Assembly: GCF_964355755.1 (NCBI RefSeq)
Contig: NC_092671.1
Location: 6,707,001-6,771,000 of the forward strand
Length of the DNA stretch: 64,000 nucleotides
Source: Antedon mediterranea
Lineage: Eukaryota > Echinodermata > Crinoidea > Comatulida > Antedonidae
Direction of reading: 5' to 3'
The number at the start of each line of letters is the position of its first letter. The first letter of the stretch is position 1. Below the pieces are notes generated by a model. The model was not told the origin of the DNA. It did no database searches and worked only from the letters and a program-made list of their open reading frames with translations. Position numbers and translations under genes: made by a program. This document shows positions 13,501 to 28,623 of the stretch, piece by piece.

Positions 13501-16500
13501 GAAACAATGTAAGGATTGAACACTACATCTTTATATTAGAAGGCAAGCATGTTAACCACCACTACAACCACTAAGTCTTTTTATTATGAAGCCCTGGCTA
13601 CTTCATCGAAACAGGGTCCAATGTATAAATTCATTTTACACAGAGAAAAACATATTTTATTTACGTCTGCCAGGTTATTTCGTCCCAATTTTGAGGGCTG
13701 TAGTGTAATGTCCATAACTAATAATGATAATTTGTTTTCACAGATTTCTTCACTTCAACATGCTACCGTTTTCATTCAGTATATTGTTGGTATTGTATTT
13801 TCGGCATATCTGTTGTACCACACATTATACACTTAGCGAGCAATACAGTATCCCTTTGGAAGACGGAAGAAAAAACCCGATCGTGGGACTGGAGCTTTAC
13901 ATGTCACAGTAAAGACATACCCAAAGGGACTTTGATATGGATAAAACAAAGAGGTAAATAATCTGAAATTTTGGCCATTTGGAGGTGTTGTTATAATTTT
14001 TTGTTGGAATATGATCATGAGTTGAAACTGCGTTTTTCAATATATGGTTCAAGAGTTGTATATACTGATAAACACTGTAAACTGAATTTGAATATTTCAG
14101 GAGTTTTATATTCCGACAGGGGTACATATGAGTGTATTTTTAAATGAATGTTCAAGTTGTAGGTTTTAACTTAAGCCTCCTGCTGTAGCTCATTTAATGG
14201 TAATTAAAGAACCATCTCACCATTGTTAAGAATGTTGAAACCGAAAAAACCAGTAAAAAACTGATCATGCTACATAGCAGGGAAGCACCTCTCTTTGTAA
14301 CCACCAAGTGCAACACTCACTATCTTTGCATGAAATAAAAATTCTAGGATTACAACTGTGTACATGAATAAATTCACCTACCTTGTTCATAAAACTAGAC
14401 TTCCCAACATTAGGGAAGCCACAGATGAGCAAGGTCCTCGTCATAGGGTCAATGGCTGGCAGACGCGACAGATGTTGTCTTACTTGCTCCAAGTACTGTA
14501 AACTTTGATTTTGGCGTTTCATTATTGTGCACATTCGTCCCAAAGCGGCTCTTTTTAACTGTTTGCAACGGTACAACGAGTCTCCATATTTCATCAGTCG
14601 TACATAATCTCTAGCCACGCTAGAAAAATTAAAACATTTTTGGGCATTTAAAAAGAATTACTTGCAAAATTATTCAGGTGTAATCATTTTTCTTTGTGAT
14701 GTAGAATATTACTGAAAATGGATTGCTACTATTTCAAAACTGATTTAACAGTTAGTACAGTACTGAAAAAATAAAACACTGAGTGTTAACTAAAACAAAT
14801 TTCTTGAAAGCAAAGTAGGTTTTGGTACACATGGTTTTGACATACTGCCAATCTTACATTGCCTAAGAACTTTTAAACAATACAGTATTGTTATGTTTAA
14901 ATTATTATGCAAATTAAGTTCTCTACAATCAGTTGAAGATGAATATCACTTCACAATAGTCTGTCCCTTTTATTCAGATATTAGATTCTAAATTGTTTAG
15001 ATTCTAAGTTTTCCTTTTATAAAAATAAGCCCTACAAATATATTTCTACTTAATACTGAACTGATTACTATGCTTGAAAAATATTTTCATTTCAGAATTT
15101 TTGAATGCACTTTAAAGATAATTTTATATATCTGTTACATTGTATATTATTTGGGCCAAAGGCCATATATAATAAATGTTTCTTGGATTTTGCAAGGACG
15201 GAAAAAAAAGTTTAATAACAGTATTGCTATGTTTCCTATGAAGCAGTAGAGTTATTGCTGAATACAAACAAATATTTCTCTTCAGAATGCATTGTGGGAT
15301 ACAACACATAACAACATACTTGTCTATAAGATGGCGAGCAGTGTTTATTTGGCCAAGTGCCAACTTGTAGTGATCTTTATCATATAATACATTCATCAAA
15401 TCTGCATAAAATGGATGAATATCCTGCAAAATAGAAAAACAGTAATTCATGAAACCTAACCGATATATAATATTATAGTTGGGATTAAAATGTTCATGTT
15501 GATGGTGAGAAAAGCTTTTTCTCTAACAATAATTTATATTATTGTAGTGGAGTTGTGGCTTGGTTATGATGCTTGGCTACCAATCAAAGGGTCCTAGGTC
15601 ATGTCAAGATATGTCTAATGACAAATTACAACTCCACTCGCAAAGACTTGTAATAAGAATTTGTAGAGCATCTTGTGTATATGTTTGTCTTATAAACAGG
15701 ATTGCCACCTTTAAGAAGGATAGTGAATAAACGTATGGTTATCCTTGGCTAAACAAAACATTATGACTGACAATTTATTTTGATTATAATCACAAAGCTC
15801 CCAACTACTGTAGAACAAAAATGTTATATCTGAATACAATAAAGTATGACCAAAATATAGAGGGTGATATAATTGTTTTAAAATTAAGAACAGAGAGCTA
15901 TTTAAACAAATATCAGGCATGCATCTAAAATAAACAATATGTATAATTGCAAAAGAGGAAAATATGTCAAACAGATTTTTGTTAAGTTAAACCAAACATA
16001 GCACTATCATGATGATTTTAGTATCCAACATTTTCAGGAGAAATTGTACCTTTAATGGGGTCATATAATAATCACTCAAAATGTTGCGATATTCGAGAGA
16101 TTTAAGAGGTCTGCCTAAATATATTTAAATATTTTGAAAATTTTTGATGACCAACAAAACAATTACCTCTAGTTTAGGAAAATCATTAATAATCTGTGTT
16201 AGTTTATCATGGTAGTTCTGTTGTGTATACTTGATCTTGCGCATATAAAACGCTCGAATACGGCTGATCTTGTAATGCTTGTGGACAACAGTTGGCGTCT
16301 TTCTCTGCGTCTTCGATAATACTATGTCAACAAAGTCCTACAAAAACATAAAGATGTAATATGGTACTGTGCATCGGTATGTCTCTTTTTTACTATTATT
16401 GATAAATGATTACTAGTATAATATATTATATATATATTAATGCACAAATAATGATATTCTATACCATTTTATCAGTGGCATACACTATATTTTTATTAGG

Positions 16501-16760
16501 GCCAGGTCCCGATCGTCTTAAAACCTTGTTGAGCCCGATCGTCTCCCGCTTTGGTCCCGATCGTCTTAAAATGGGCCCGATCGTCCGTGGTCCCGATGGT
16601 CTGGTCCTCGCCTATTATAATAATAGGCTATAGGCCCTAGGCTAGGCCTATATATGTTTAGACTTTTTTTCGTCAGCTAGCATCTGGCCTGCTTAAGATT
16701 ACAGTACTTTACCTTCGATGTTGGCACAACTGTAATTTTCTTAAAGTTGTACATCGCCAT
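4535..16760 (-). CDS. GTPBP4: Nucleolar GTP-binding protein 1 (NOG1/GTPBP4), 14 exons
   Basis: Circularly permuted-free OBG/NOG-type GTPase that acts in the nucleolus on 60S pre-ribosomes. Exons, 5' to 3': 16760-16713, 16337-16167, 15423-15320, 14619-14382, 12342-12100, 11530-11423, 10805-10716, 10180-10070, 9374-9081, 8166-8120, 6906-6819, 6227-6168, 5915-5784, 4690-4535. All splice sites are GT-AG, phases join, and the product is 629 aa (human about 634). Visible motifs: N-terminal helical NOG1 region; G1 GFPNVGKS (175-182); G3 DTPG (221-224); G4 NKID (289-292); the NOG1 signature RPPFIPE in exon 9; an acidic stretch; a basic C-terminal tail ending [11 protein letters not shown]. Its start faces the chromobox gene about 1.16 kb away, which suggests a shared promoter region. 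Introns carry MITEs, a SINE and a duplicated ~235-bp repeat. No frameshift seen. Confidence 0.97.
4917..4934. repeat. ATT microsatellite
   Basis: Short run of ATT triplets within the last NOG1 intron. Confidence 0.6.
5318..5640 (+). mobile_element. tRNA-derived SINE, full length
   Basis: The tRNA-like head begins GGGCGTGTGGCGCAG (A box) and has a good B box, GGTTCGAATCC, near 5369. The two ends of the head can pair as an acceptor stem. The body continues about 250 bp and ends with the word GCGCTATATAAATG followed by a TAT triplet tail, typical of marine-invertebrate SINEs. It sits in the last NOG1 intron, in the opposite orientation to the gene. It is not a functional tRNA gene, because the head is imperfect and runs straight into a SINE body. 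Confidence 0.8.
5981..6109. mobile_element. Palindromic MITE family A, copy 1
   Basis: Starts AAGCTCTGTCTATACTAT and ends with the near reverse complement (TTTAGACAGAGCTTAA). The internal words TGTGCCC and AAATATGGTAGTGATATG are shared with the other copies. It lies in a NOG1 intron and has no coding capacity. Confidence 0.8.
6352..6410 (+). mobile_element. tRNA-like fragment, probable SINE head
   Basis: The stretch CAGTGGTCTAATGGTTAGGA has a good A box, followed by an anticodon-stem-like palindrome (TCTGCATATCAAGCAGA). The B box that follows is degenerate. I read it as a decayed SINE head, not as a tRNA gene. Confidence 0.4.
7710..7945. repeat. ~235-bp dispersed repeat, copy 1
   Basis: Nearly identical to 9763-9985, with only a handful of substitutions. 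Contains TTTTGTCC and GGACAAAA in inverted arrangement near its right half. Both copies lie in NOG1 introns in the same orientation. No coding potential is convincing. Confidence 0.75.
8273..8666. mobile_element. MITE family A, copy 2, interrupted
   Basis: The left arm begins TAAGCTCTGTCCACTATCAA and the right arm ends GTGTAGACAGAGCTTTA. About 240 bp of very AT-rich sequence (8325-8575) splits the element. It lies in a NOG1 intron. Confidence 0.75.
9763..9985. repeat. ~235-bp dispersed repeat, copy 2
   Basis: Second member of the pair described at 7710; in the NOG1 intron just upstream of the exon that carries the RPPFIPE motif. Confidence 0.75.
10245..10397. mobile_element. MITE family A, copy 3
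   Basis: The right arm is well preserved (CAAACTAGTTTGATAGTGTA, then GACAGAGCC); the left arm is diverged. Internal GATGATGATGT and ATATTTGGG words match the family. Intronic. Confidence 0.7.
10515..10585. repeat. GAT/AAT microsatellite
   Basis: Run of GATGAT and AATGAT units in a NOG1 intron. The apparent Met/Ile-rich frame through it is an artefact of the repeat. Confidence 0.7.
12430..12548. mobile_element. MITE family A, copy 4, right end short
   Basis: The left end TAAGCTCTGTCTACACTATC is intact. The element carries the tandem word ATATGGTAG(T/C)GATATG and stops after GACATCATCAG. It lies in NOG1 intron 4. Confidence 0.75.
13326..13424. repeat. 36-bp tandem repeat with CCAAT words, 2.7 copies
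   Basis: Unit AAGCGAGTAACTAGCCAATC plus ACAGGATAGCGAGGAT. The copies are exact; each holds one CCAAT box word. It lies in NOG1 intron 4. Confidence 0.8.
15540..15640 (+). mobile_element. Possible decayed tRNA-derived SINE
   Basis: GTGGCTTGGTTATGATGCTT resembles an A box and is followed by GGCTACCAATCAAAGGGTCC; the B box is poor. Intronic in NOG1. Weak call. Confidence 0.3.
16500..16605. repeat. Imperfect tandem repeat of CCCGATCGTC
   Basis: The word CCCGATCGTC occurs four times, plus CCCGATGGTC once. TTAAAA follows two of them. It lies in the first NOG1 intron about 110 bp from exon 1, and is GC-rich against an AT-rich background. Confidence 0.65.
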
Positions 16761-17923
16761 ATTTACTAATCTATTTATTAAACTTGGTTATATAAATATA
16801 TATTTTATGTTTAAAATAATAAATTGCAAAATTCTAAGCTCTAGGCCGCCGAAGTCATCACTCCACGTCTCCTCCTGGTTCGTTTCGTCTCGCTTCCAGT
16901 GTGGTGGCGCTGTTCGCGTATGACACATGTGGACGAACCACGTGCTTTCTGATGTTAAAATGTCATTTCCGTTTTTAGAAAAATTATTTTTAATATAAAT
17001 ATAAGTACATGCTTATGTCACAAAAGTTATGCTAATTTTTATAAAATATATATAATAACATATATATAATTATTAGTGTCAATTTAGACCTTCATATTTT
17101 TTATTATAAATATAAATATATTCGTAATTTTTCAATTTTATCCCTTGAACCTTAAGAAACAAAAGGTTATTGATTTGCGCAAAGTTCAACCAAGTGCGTT
17201 GTAGAAGTTTCCCGCCGTAAATTTTAAGGTAATTCATTGTAAAATCTTTCATTTTAACACATTATGATTACATTGGTATATTTTTAAAGGTGTTACCTAT
17301 ATTGTAAATTAGCAATATAAAAGGTTGTTTGGGTATTATCCTGATTTTCCAACAAACAAGATAGACAACCAGTGGCGCAAGAGTGAGTGTTTGGTGGTGG
17401 TGGGAGTGAGTGGTGTGGCTAAGTGTTCTGCTGTGGCTTGCTAACTAGGCTGGCTGAGTAAATCGTTGTGATGATGAAATGAGGGCAGAAAACCCTCGCT
17501 CGTTCATGCCTGCCTGAATCTGTCGTTCCTGCCAGGCCTGATTAATACTCTAATCTAGGCCTAGCCAAAAAAAAAATTTATTTATCAATTATTTTAATTT
17601 TTATATTGTTTACAGAACAGGTTTGCATGGCGAAATCAATAATATGTTTTCGGTACACCACTCAATACTCATGAGGCCCTACCTAGTAGCTAGCTAGGCC
17701 TATAGTTCTTGACGTTTCGATCAATAATATACTTTGATCGTCCTCGGGAGTAAGAATGCAGAGAGACTGCTGCTAGGACAACTATTTTGTTTGTTTATTT
17801 GCCAGCAAAGATATTTTTTATTCTCCAAACAATGTTCTGTTGATTTTTAATAATAAATTATGCTATTTTAAAAATGATTTCCTTTTTATATTCATTACAG
17901 TGCCACAATAATCAGAAAGAAAA
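16761..17923. promoter_or_regulatory. Divergent NOG1 / chromobox promoter region
   Basis: The two start codons face away from each other across this stretch. It contains the E2F-like site TTTCCCGCC at 17208-17216. A possible 5' UTR donor follows (TTTTAAGGTAATTC near 17228). An acceptor CATTACAG ends at 17900, 23 bases before the chromobox ATG, so that gene has at least one non-coding first exon. No TATA box is obvious. Confidence 0.5.
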
Positions 17924-21489
<3,566 letters not shown>

Positions 21490-24412
21490 GGCATCTGACT
21501 AAACAGAAAAAAACCTACTATTTGTAAAAATGTAAAATAGGCATTCACTTTCAAGAATGTGCGGCTCCATAATGGGTTTTTTTAATGGCATCTTAATGGT
21601 ACGTATTGTAAATCGTGTCTGAGATTAAAAAACAAAATAAGAAACGGAGACATTGTATTTTTTGCTGTATTTCAGTGATTGCCAGAAACATTGATAACTA
21701 CATTGTGGTTCTAATGTGTTATCTTTGCTGCGTTTTTATTAAAACAATGACAATGGTAATTATTATTTTGTATCATAAGTCACAATTCAGTAATTCTAAT
21801 ATTATAAACAATGCTCACACTTTTTACTGTAGTATTCGTTTTTTTGCTTTTAGAGACTGCCTATTTACAGTGCCATAGAACATTACCCTGTATATGCCAA
21901 TACTCTACTTCTTTTGTATCATATTTGGAATATGCATGTACTGTTGAATCTTTAGTTAGTTATATTTGTCTTCCCATTGTTTCTAATGGCACCTCCTTGT
22001 GTTTGTACAAATAATACTAGCTATTACAGAATGTATGCCTAGCTACAATAGAACTCCCCTATTAAGGGACACCTTAGATTAATGGTTGTGCTCCTTGTTT
22101 ATTTTTTACAAGTATAGCCTTAATAGAGATATCCCCTGAATAGAGGTGTCCCAAAGGAAGAATTGACAAAGATGCGGTTATAGGTGTTTGTATTTTTGTA
22201 ATTATAGAATTATTTTTGTGTTTTATTTCAAGAGTTTGGTTTAGGTTAGTTAATTTCTGTTTAATATTTTAGCATGTCATTTTTAAAACATTTAAAGGCC
22301 AGAAATATTTATCTTTCATCCGTTATCTGTAAAATGTTGTTTTGTTTACCACATTTTTTTTTTTCTAGAAACTTTATTTCAAAATTTAGTTATAATTCTT
22401 GATTCTTAATAATAAAAAAAGATAAATAACATTTATACTATTTAGGATTGATTTGTTTAGTTTTAATGTAAATAATTACTGTACCATGAAGGACATGTAA
22501 CAGATTAAACATGGTTCCGAGAATGGAATACAAGCACGTAAAATTTGACTAATCACGACTTGATCCATCGCGTTTGATTTGTCAAATTACTTTCTAAAAT
22601 TGCATCCTAATGTGAACCAAGCTTTAAAGTGAGAATAATTGTACAAACTAACATTACACACAAAATAAATCTTTCATATTAACTATAAGATTTAAGACTA
22701 GAATCAGTAGGCCTACAGTATAGCATTGATCAGGTAAAGTATACAGTTTACCATGCTGAAGCTCTGTATGAGCTATCAAACTTGTGTGACAACAAATTGT
22801 GATGTGCCCATATATGGACATGATGATGTCATATCACTCGGTGTCAGTGAATGTAATTTTAATTGCCTTGCAGGGTCAATTCTTAACAGTCCCAAAATTG
22901 ACATTGACAGACAAACGATGCTGTAGAATCTTAAGCTTGGTTCCCATTCCACAACTAATTTGACCAATCACGACACAATGGATCATCCAAACTGTCGCTT
23001 GTGGTTGTTCAACCTCACTTACCTTGCATTGTTCTAAAACCTTGGGAAACAGCTTAAGGATTTTAAAAGGCATCAAAGACTAATTTTTGCCAAATTTAAT
23101 TGCCAAACCTCATGGGATTAAAGTTTGTTAAATAAGGTATTATATTTACAAGTGTACATAATATTATGTTTGTCCTAACGTTGATCATACCCACTAAATG
23201 GTGACTGGAATAAAATCCACTGTCTTGGTTTATGTTATACTCTCTTTAATATACTGTAGTTACTTAGAATTTGTAGAACCTAATTAATCTATTAATATAA
23301 GCGTTTGTAAATGCTGGATAATTTGTATTTCAAGGGCCAAAGCCAATATATAGTAGTTGTCTGGTTTTAGCACTGAAATTGCATGTTGTACTGGCATGTT
23401 ATGACAGAAAATCTGGTACTTAACATGCATTACTACAGTAGTTGTTTTAGCTTAGTTACTATTGGATAAGCTTGCTATTAAAAATTGTAGAATGTTACTG
23501 GGCTACTTTGCATGGATTTATTCAAAGTTTAAAAATATTGTCAATCTGTTTTACATTTATACAGTAGAACCCGTTCCTGTAGTGACACATGTAGACTATT
23601 ATGTAAATATACCTGATTTGCATGTTGAAGAACCAAGCTTTAATTTCCAGGTGCTTATGTGTATTTTGGTATTATTTGTAAATTGCACCTGTTAATTCTA
23701 ATTTAAGTACACAATTCACACTCGCATTTTTGTTTGTTTAATAGGACAGGTTTTCAACCATAAACTATTTACATACTAGTAGAATTATGTAAATCCTATA
23801 ACTATCAACTAGAATTATGTAAATGCCATATTAGAGTAATATTGAGAAGTGAATGTAATATGATTATTCGTTTTGTTTTATTTGTACACAAAAATGATTT
23901 TTTTCAATCCAGAATAAAGGGATTTTGATGTAATTTTACCAGTTTTCTCTATTCAGTTGTGTGTTTATTAAATAAGCTATGACATGTAACTATACATTAC
24001 AGAGACCTAATGTTCATACAGTAACTGGATTATATGAAGTATGTCCTCTCCAAACATTATAATATATTTCAAAGAAGAAAAACTTTTTTGGTGGCAATGC
24101 ACGTATATGAGAATGTCATTATGGTTATTATAGTATTGTATTTCAAAATGTCCTGTGAAATTGTTGAATTCTATATTTTGAGGTACTGTACAGTTAGTAT
24201 TATAATATTTAAGACAAATAGCTGTATCAGTCTATATGGATTTACGTTCCAGCGAATAAATAGCTGGATAGTTTTTTTCCGCAGACCTGGTGAGTATCTT
24301 TTTATCTTTACAAAAAACCTGACAACATTGTTGTCTCAGCTAAAACCTCAATCTATTATTAATTAATGTCTTTCGATCCAGTCCATGAATACGGTACAGA
24401 TATCCACGTAAA
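21490..24412. other. Convergent intergenic region, no gene
   Basis: Lies between the chromobox stop and the stop of the convergent SKAP-like gene; it must hold both 3' UTRs. It contains fragments of TA-element ends (about 22046-22150 and 23562), MITE family A copy 6, and sequences resembling family D ends (about 22508-22625 and 22932-23010). Frames up to 110 codons near 24034 look like chance hydrophobic frames. Confidence 0.5.
22757..22846. mobile_element. MITE family A, copy 6, left half only
   Basis: AAGCTCTGTATGAGCTATCA followed by TGTGATGTGCCCATATATGG and GATGATGTCATATCACT; the right arm is absent. Confidence 0.7.
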
Positions 24413-27298
24413 TTATGATGATGGTGGAGGTGGTGGTAGAGCAACAGGCTTTTTCTTTCGACTTGACTTCTTTGATAAACCATTATTGACTGCAGTGGCT
24501 TCTTTCGGCCAGTTTCTTTGTGGTTTTACTGGTGGTTTTAAACTTATATTTTGGATTTCATTTGAAATGTCTCTGTTGCTCGCTTTTTGAAGTCGTGGTT
24601 CAATTTTCGGAACACTTGGTACGTTAACTTTGACTAAACGTAACTTCAAATCGGAAGCAAATGCCTGGAAGCATTCGGACTGACTCGGACGTTTCTCCAG
24701 AGGTGGAAGTTCATCTGGTCGTGGCGGAGGTCGGTGTTCTGGAGGTGGTGGTATTTCTTCTTCTTTTACCGTATGAACAACATCTTTGCTTAACTTACGA
24801 GAAGGTCGACGGTTTTTATTAGGGATTTCGCAATATTCTGATTCATCAACACTACTATGTTTACTGTTTTTACGCGATCCTATGAAAGTAGAAAATAGGA
24901 ATATGTATTATCTGAATATACATATGCTACTCAGAGAAGAGAAACTTTCGGGACACCCTTCTTTATTCAGCAGACACCCTATGGGGACAGACTTTTCCTT
25001 TAAAACTAATAAGGGGTAATGTATTCTTTAACACGTCTACGACCAAATCAATAAAACGATATGTAGCTACCTGAAGAGTCGACGCTATCTTGCTGAAATA
25101 CATCATCTTCTTCGTCCGTGACCAGATCTTCATCTTCACTTTCTGGACAAAAAAAAAAGCAAACGTGTTAAAATTTAAGCCTATTCTACTCTAGTTTTGA
25201 CTTTTGACTGACTGAATCGTACATGCAGTACTAGACTCCAAGTCTGTATTTATTGTCTTTTTAATGTTAGTCCACCATGAGCCGACGTTTCGATTTTTGT
25301 CTGGAAATATTTTTTTACTAATGTTAAGTCAAAACTCCGTCTAGAACCCAGACTAAGGCAGTACCAATATCTGAATTGAGTATCTAAATTTACGATTCCC
25401 AAACGTACACAAACATTTATTTATTCTGAAGAACAGAATAACAATTTTGTGATGATGTACGTACCGCTTTCGCTTGACTCGACATGCTTATTCGTTGCTA
25501 ATTGTACTGCTTTCACCCATGCGGTCAATGCTGGTTGATCTTCGGCCACAAACTTAAAAAGATTAATAAATAAACAATAAAAATGTTATGATACAATGTT
25601 TATAAATTAAAACGATATTTTAAAGATGTCACATGGAATTATGAACTTAGCTCCTTTCTTTTAAAACATTGTGTCGTCTTTTTCTATAAAAGGAGTTTTA
25701 AGAGATACTTAAATAAGAGATGGTTGGCAGTGGTTTATCCAAGAGTCGCAACATAAAAATAGTAAATGCAAGTGTTGGAGCTTAACCTCATGGTATAGGC
25801 CTACATTAATTTAAGAGTGGGTACCAGGCTGGTGGGTACCTCCCCTAAAGATCGGCCATTTATTAAAGAAACTGTAGTGTAAAACCGTACCGTGCATTAC
25901 ACACATCGTCATAAACAAGCAAGCACTTTCAATTATATGTTTTTTACCTTATAATGTCTTTTTGTTGGATGTATCAACTCAAACGCATACTCTTTTTTCT
26001 TATCGTCTTGTAGGCCTTCCTTCACTAAAGGTCGAGCTATATAACCATCAAGAACAATGGCACCCGTCTGCTTCTTGTCTTTTCTATTTTTATAGTAATA
26101 CAATATATTGTATTTTATTACACAGTAACGAACATTCTTTTGTAGACCAAAGCCTTGTTTTTTCTTCTCCAGCATGCCCACCTTTGTTGGGTTTTTAAGT
26201 TCTTGTGCTGGTATAGCTTCCACCTCGTCTTCTCCTAATTCATCTATTACACCTGCCATGTCGATTTGTAGATCATCCTCGCCGCTACAACCTAAACAAT
26301 GAAAGTATCCGACATTTTAACATTAACGGAGATGATACATTGAGGAAATAAAATTCGACCAGATAATGTTCGGCAGTAGATACAACATTACAAAGTGTTA
26401 TACATTTGGTAACGTTTTTGATCTTCGGTCTCAAACAAATGATGTATAATAAATAATAGGCCTATTACTAATGATGTTACCATAGTTCCAGTGTTTACCA
26501 ATACTGTATAACTCAAGAGTATTACAATTCGTTTCCTCTTAATTATTGCACAAAACTACAAGTATAAATAGTAGCGTAATATCAATAGAGTAATCGAAAA
26601 TAGGTGGTTTCATAATTGAATACCGCCTGCGCATATTACCTGAAACGTCATCGAGTTTCTGAAGAAACGTTGCAATGGATTTAACAAGGGTGTTCTTCTG
26701 ATTTTCAGCATCTTTCTTTAAATAGACACGCTTTAAAGTTGAATTCATAAACGTTTCTATACCTATAGAATAGTAAGAGAAAATACAAGTCACACCACCA
26801 CCCAGACAATTTATGAATAGAGAATACTTATGTAGGGATTTTGTAACTAGTCAGAATATCGGTGGTATGATGCCTTACAACCAGAACTTTGTTTCATTGA
26901 TCTTTTCTTTCAGGCATGTAAAGCAGAAAATATTCCTTATATACAGTATAGGCCTTTATAGACAGCTACGATGTTCAGATTATAAAGAATGGCAGATTAC
27001 AAGTAGGCCCTAAATCTAAACCGGTTGAGAAGATCATAGGCAGTTCGAAATCTAATGGAGGGGTATCGGCAATAGGTGAAATCAAAAGTTATGTCAAAGG
27101 CATGATACCTCCGTAAAAAGACCTGACGTAAGCACCTGAATAGCCTATGATATGGTGTTTGGATTTGCAGTAGGAACGTAGTCCTTATGACAGTAATAAA
27201 GACAATCATGGGCTTAAATTCGAGTATGACGTTGACGTATATCAAATGCGCTTACCCTTTAATAAATGTTTCAAGTCTTCCATTAGCTCACTATCCAT
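24413..27298 (-). CDS. SKAP-family PH-domain adaptor lacking SH3, 6 exons
   Basis: Predicted cytosolic adaptor related to Src kinase-associated phosphoproteins. Exons, 5' to 3': 27298-27256, 26762-26640, 26291-25948, 25552-25465, 25142-25071, 24879-24413; 378 aa, all phases fit. The N-terminus MDSELMEDLKHLLK matches the first exon of the neighbouring SKAP gene in length (43 nt), phase and sequence type. The PH domain spans about residues 93-191 (GMLEKKKQGFG at the start, ALTAWVKAVQLATN as the C-terminal helix). An acidic stretch follows (ESEDEDLVTDEEDD). The long last exon has EEIPPPPEHRPPPRPDELPP and ends KPVALPPPPPSS. There is no SH3 domain; the proline-rich tail instead looks like a ligand for SH3 or WW domains. 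It is probably a tandem duplicate of the gene at 28624 with a replaced 3' end. Exon joins are by hand. Confidence 0.85.
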
Positions 27299-28623
27299 CG
27301 TTGTTCAAGAAAGGTCCACATAAAACATAAGTATCAGCTGGGGGTCTCTTTTATATTAGTATATTACACTTATTTTTTTGTAGACGGGGCCAAACGCTGA
27401 ATTTCCTGGTTGACGAACTTTAAAGACCTTACTGTTGTTGTCTAAAGCCGTGAAGCTCATTTCTTTTATTGTATTGTATTTACAGACACGCACTGTGTAA
27501 CACTTTTTATTTTAGTATACCGTTTTTGAAGAGGCTCTAAATAGATATGGAGTTACACAACGCGAGTCTACATTTCAACGACGTCAGGAGGTTCTGTTAT
27601 TATTATAATATTACCTGTTATTAACGGATGTTAAGGAAGTTTTCGTTGGAAATTAATGACAAAATTGTTCATGCAGTATTGATTGTAAGGCCTAGCTATT
27701 TAAAGAAAAATTATATGGAAAACGTTTAGTTTGTTACTCTACTGTAACAATTCTATCTAGACATACTAGGACTAGCTGCTCATTTCATGATATTCCTAAA
27801 TACGTTAAGTTAAATCACAAACGAGAAAACAAAACATGAATAAATAAAATAGCATTTATTTTTGCACAAGATATTGCATACATTAAACTGTACACAATAA
27901 TATACTTCTTTTTATACCTCAATTTATCATTTAGGCGATTTCTGTGTGGCCTCGTGTCTAGCGACGATATACAGCATGCAGTATCGTGTCTGCTGGCCGC
28001 AACAGGGCCCATACAATACAATTTGACTCTAAAATATTAACTTTACCAAATCTTTTAAATGTACTGTTACGGTATCACATATGGACGCGATATTTATTGT
28101 CAATATAGTTGATACCGAGTTTCGGTAGTAGGCTTTATATCATAGCGTGAATAATAATTATAAAATATAAAAAATGTTATATTATTTTTCATTATAAATA
28201 TTACAATTACACATGCGTTGAATGCAAACTTTATAGTCTGTTATAGTGTAGGCCTACCATAAACAAAATATAATTATCTACTGTAAAAAAAAATCAAAAT
28301 ATACACTAAGTATATAATATTCTTTCAATCTTGGTTACTACTAATTTGCTTGAGTATATATTATGTTGACAAATATGGATGAATATGTATTGAATGTTAG
28401 TATTGAATTATAGAAATATTGTAAAACAGCAAATGTCTGTATATTAGTTACTTTAGATTACTGTCGCATTTGATAAATAATCATTATTCTGCAGTGCTCA
28501 TCACACGAATACATCTTCGTAACAAATCAACAAAAGGAAATATTCGAATTTTTAATTAAGAATGCAATAAAAGTTTTTAAAAATTGGTGAAACATTATAG
28601 ATTATAATTATGAATATTTGTCT
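27299..28623. other. Spacer between the tandem SKAP genes
   Basis: Holds the promoter of the left SKAP-like gene and the 3' end of the right one, both minus strand. No exon, no recognised repeat; AT-rich. Confidence 0.45.

Noticed and set aside
4691-16712. Intron-encoded C/D snoRNA in NOG1
   Set aside because: Ribosome-biogenesis genes often host them, but I found no properly spaced TGATGA/CTGA box pair on the sense strand outside exons and MITEs. H/ACA types cannot be judged by eye.
24034-24366. 110-codon plus-strand frame
   Set aside because: Hydrophobic, low complexity, no family resemblance, located in the convergent spacer with no exon partners.
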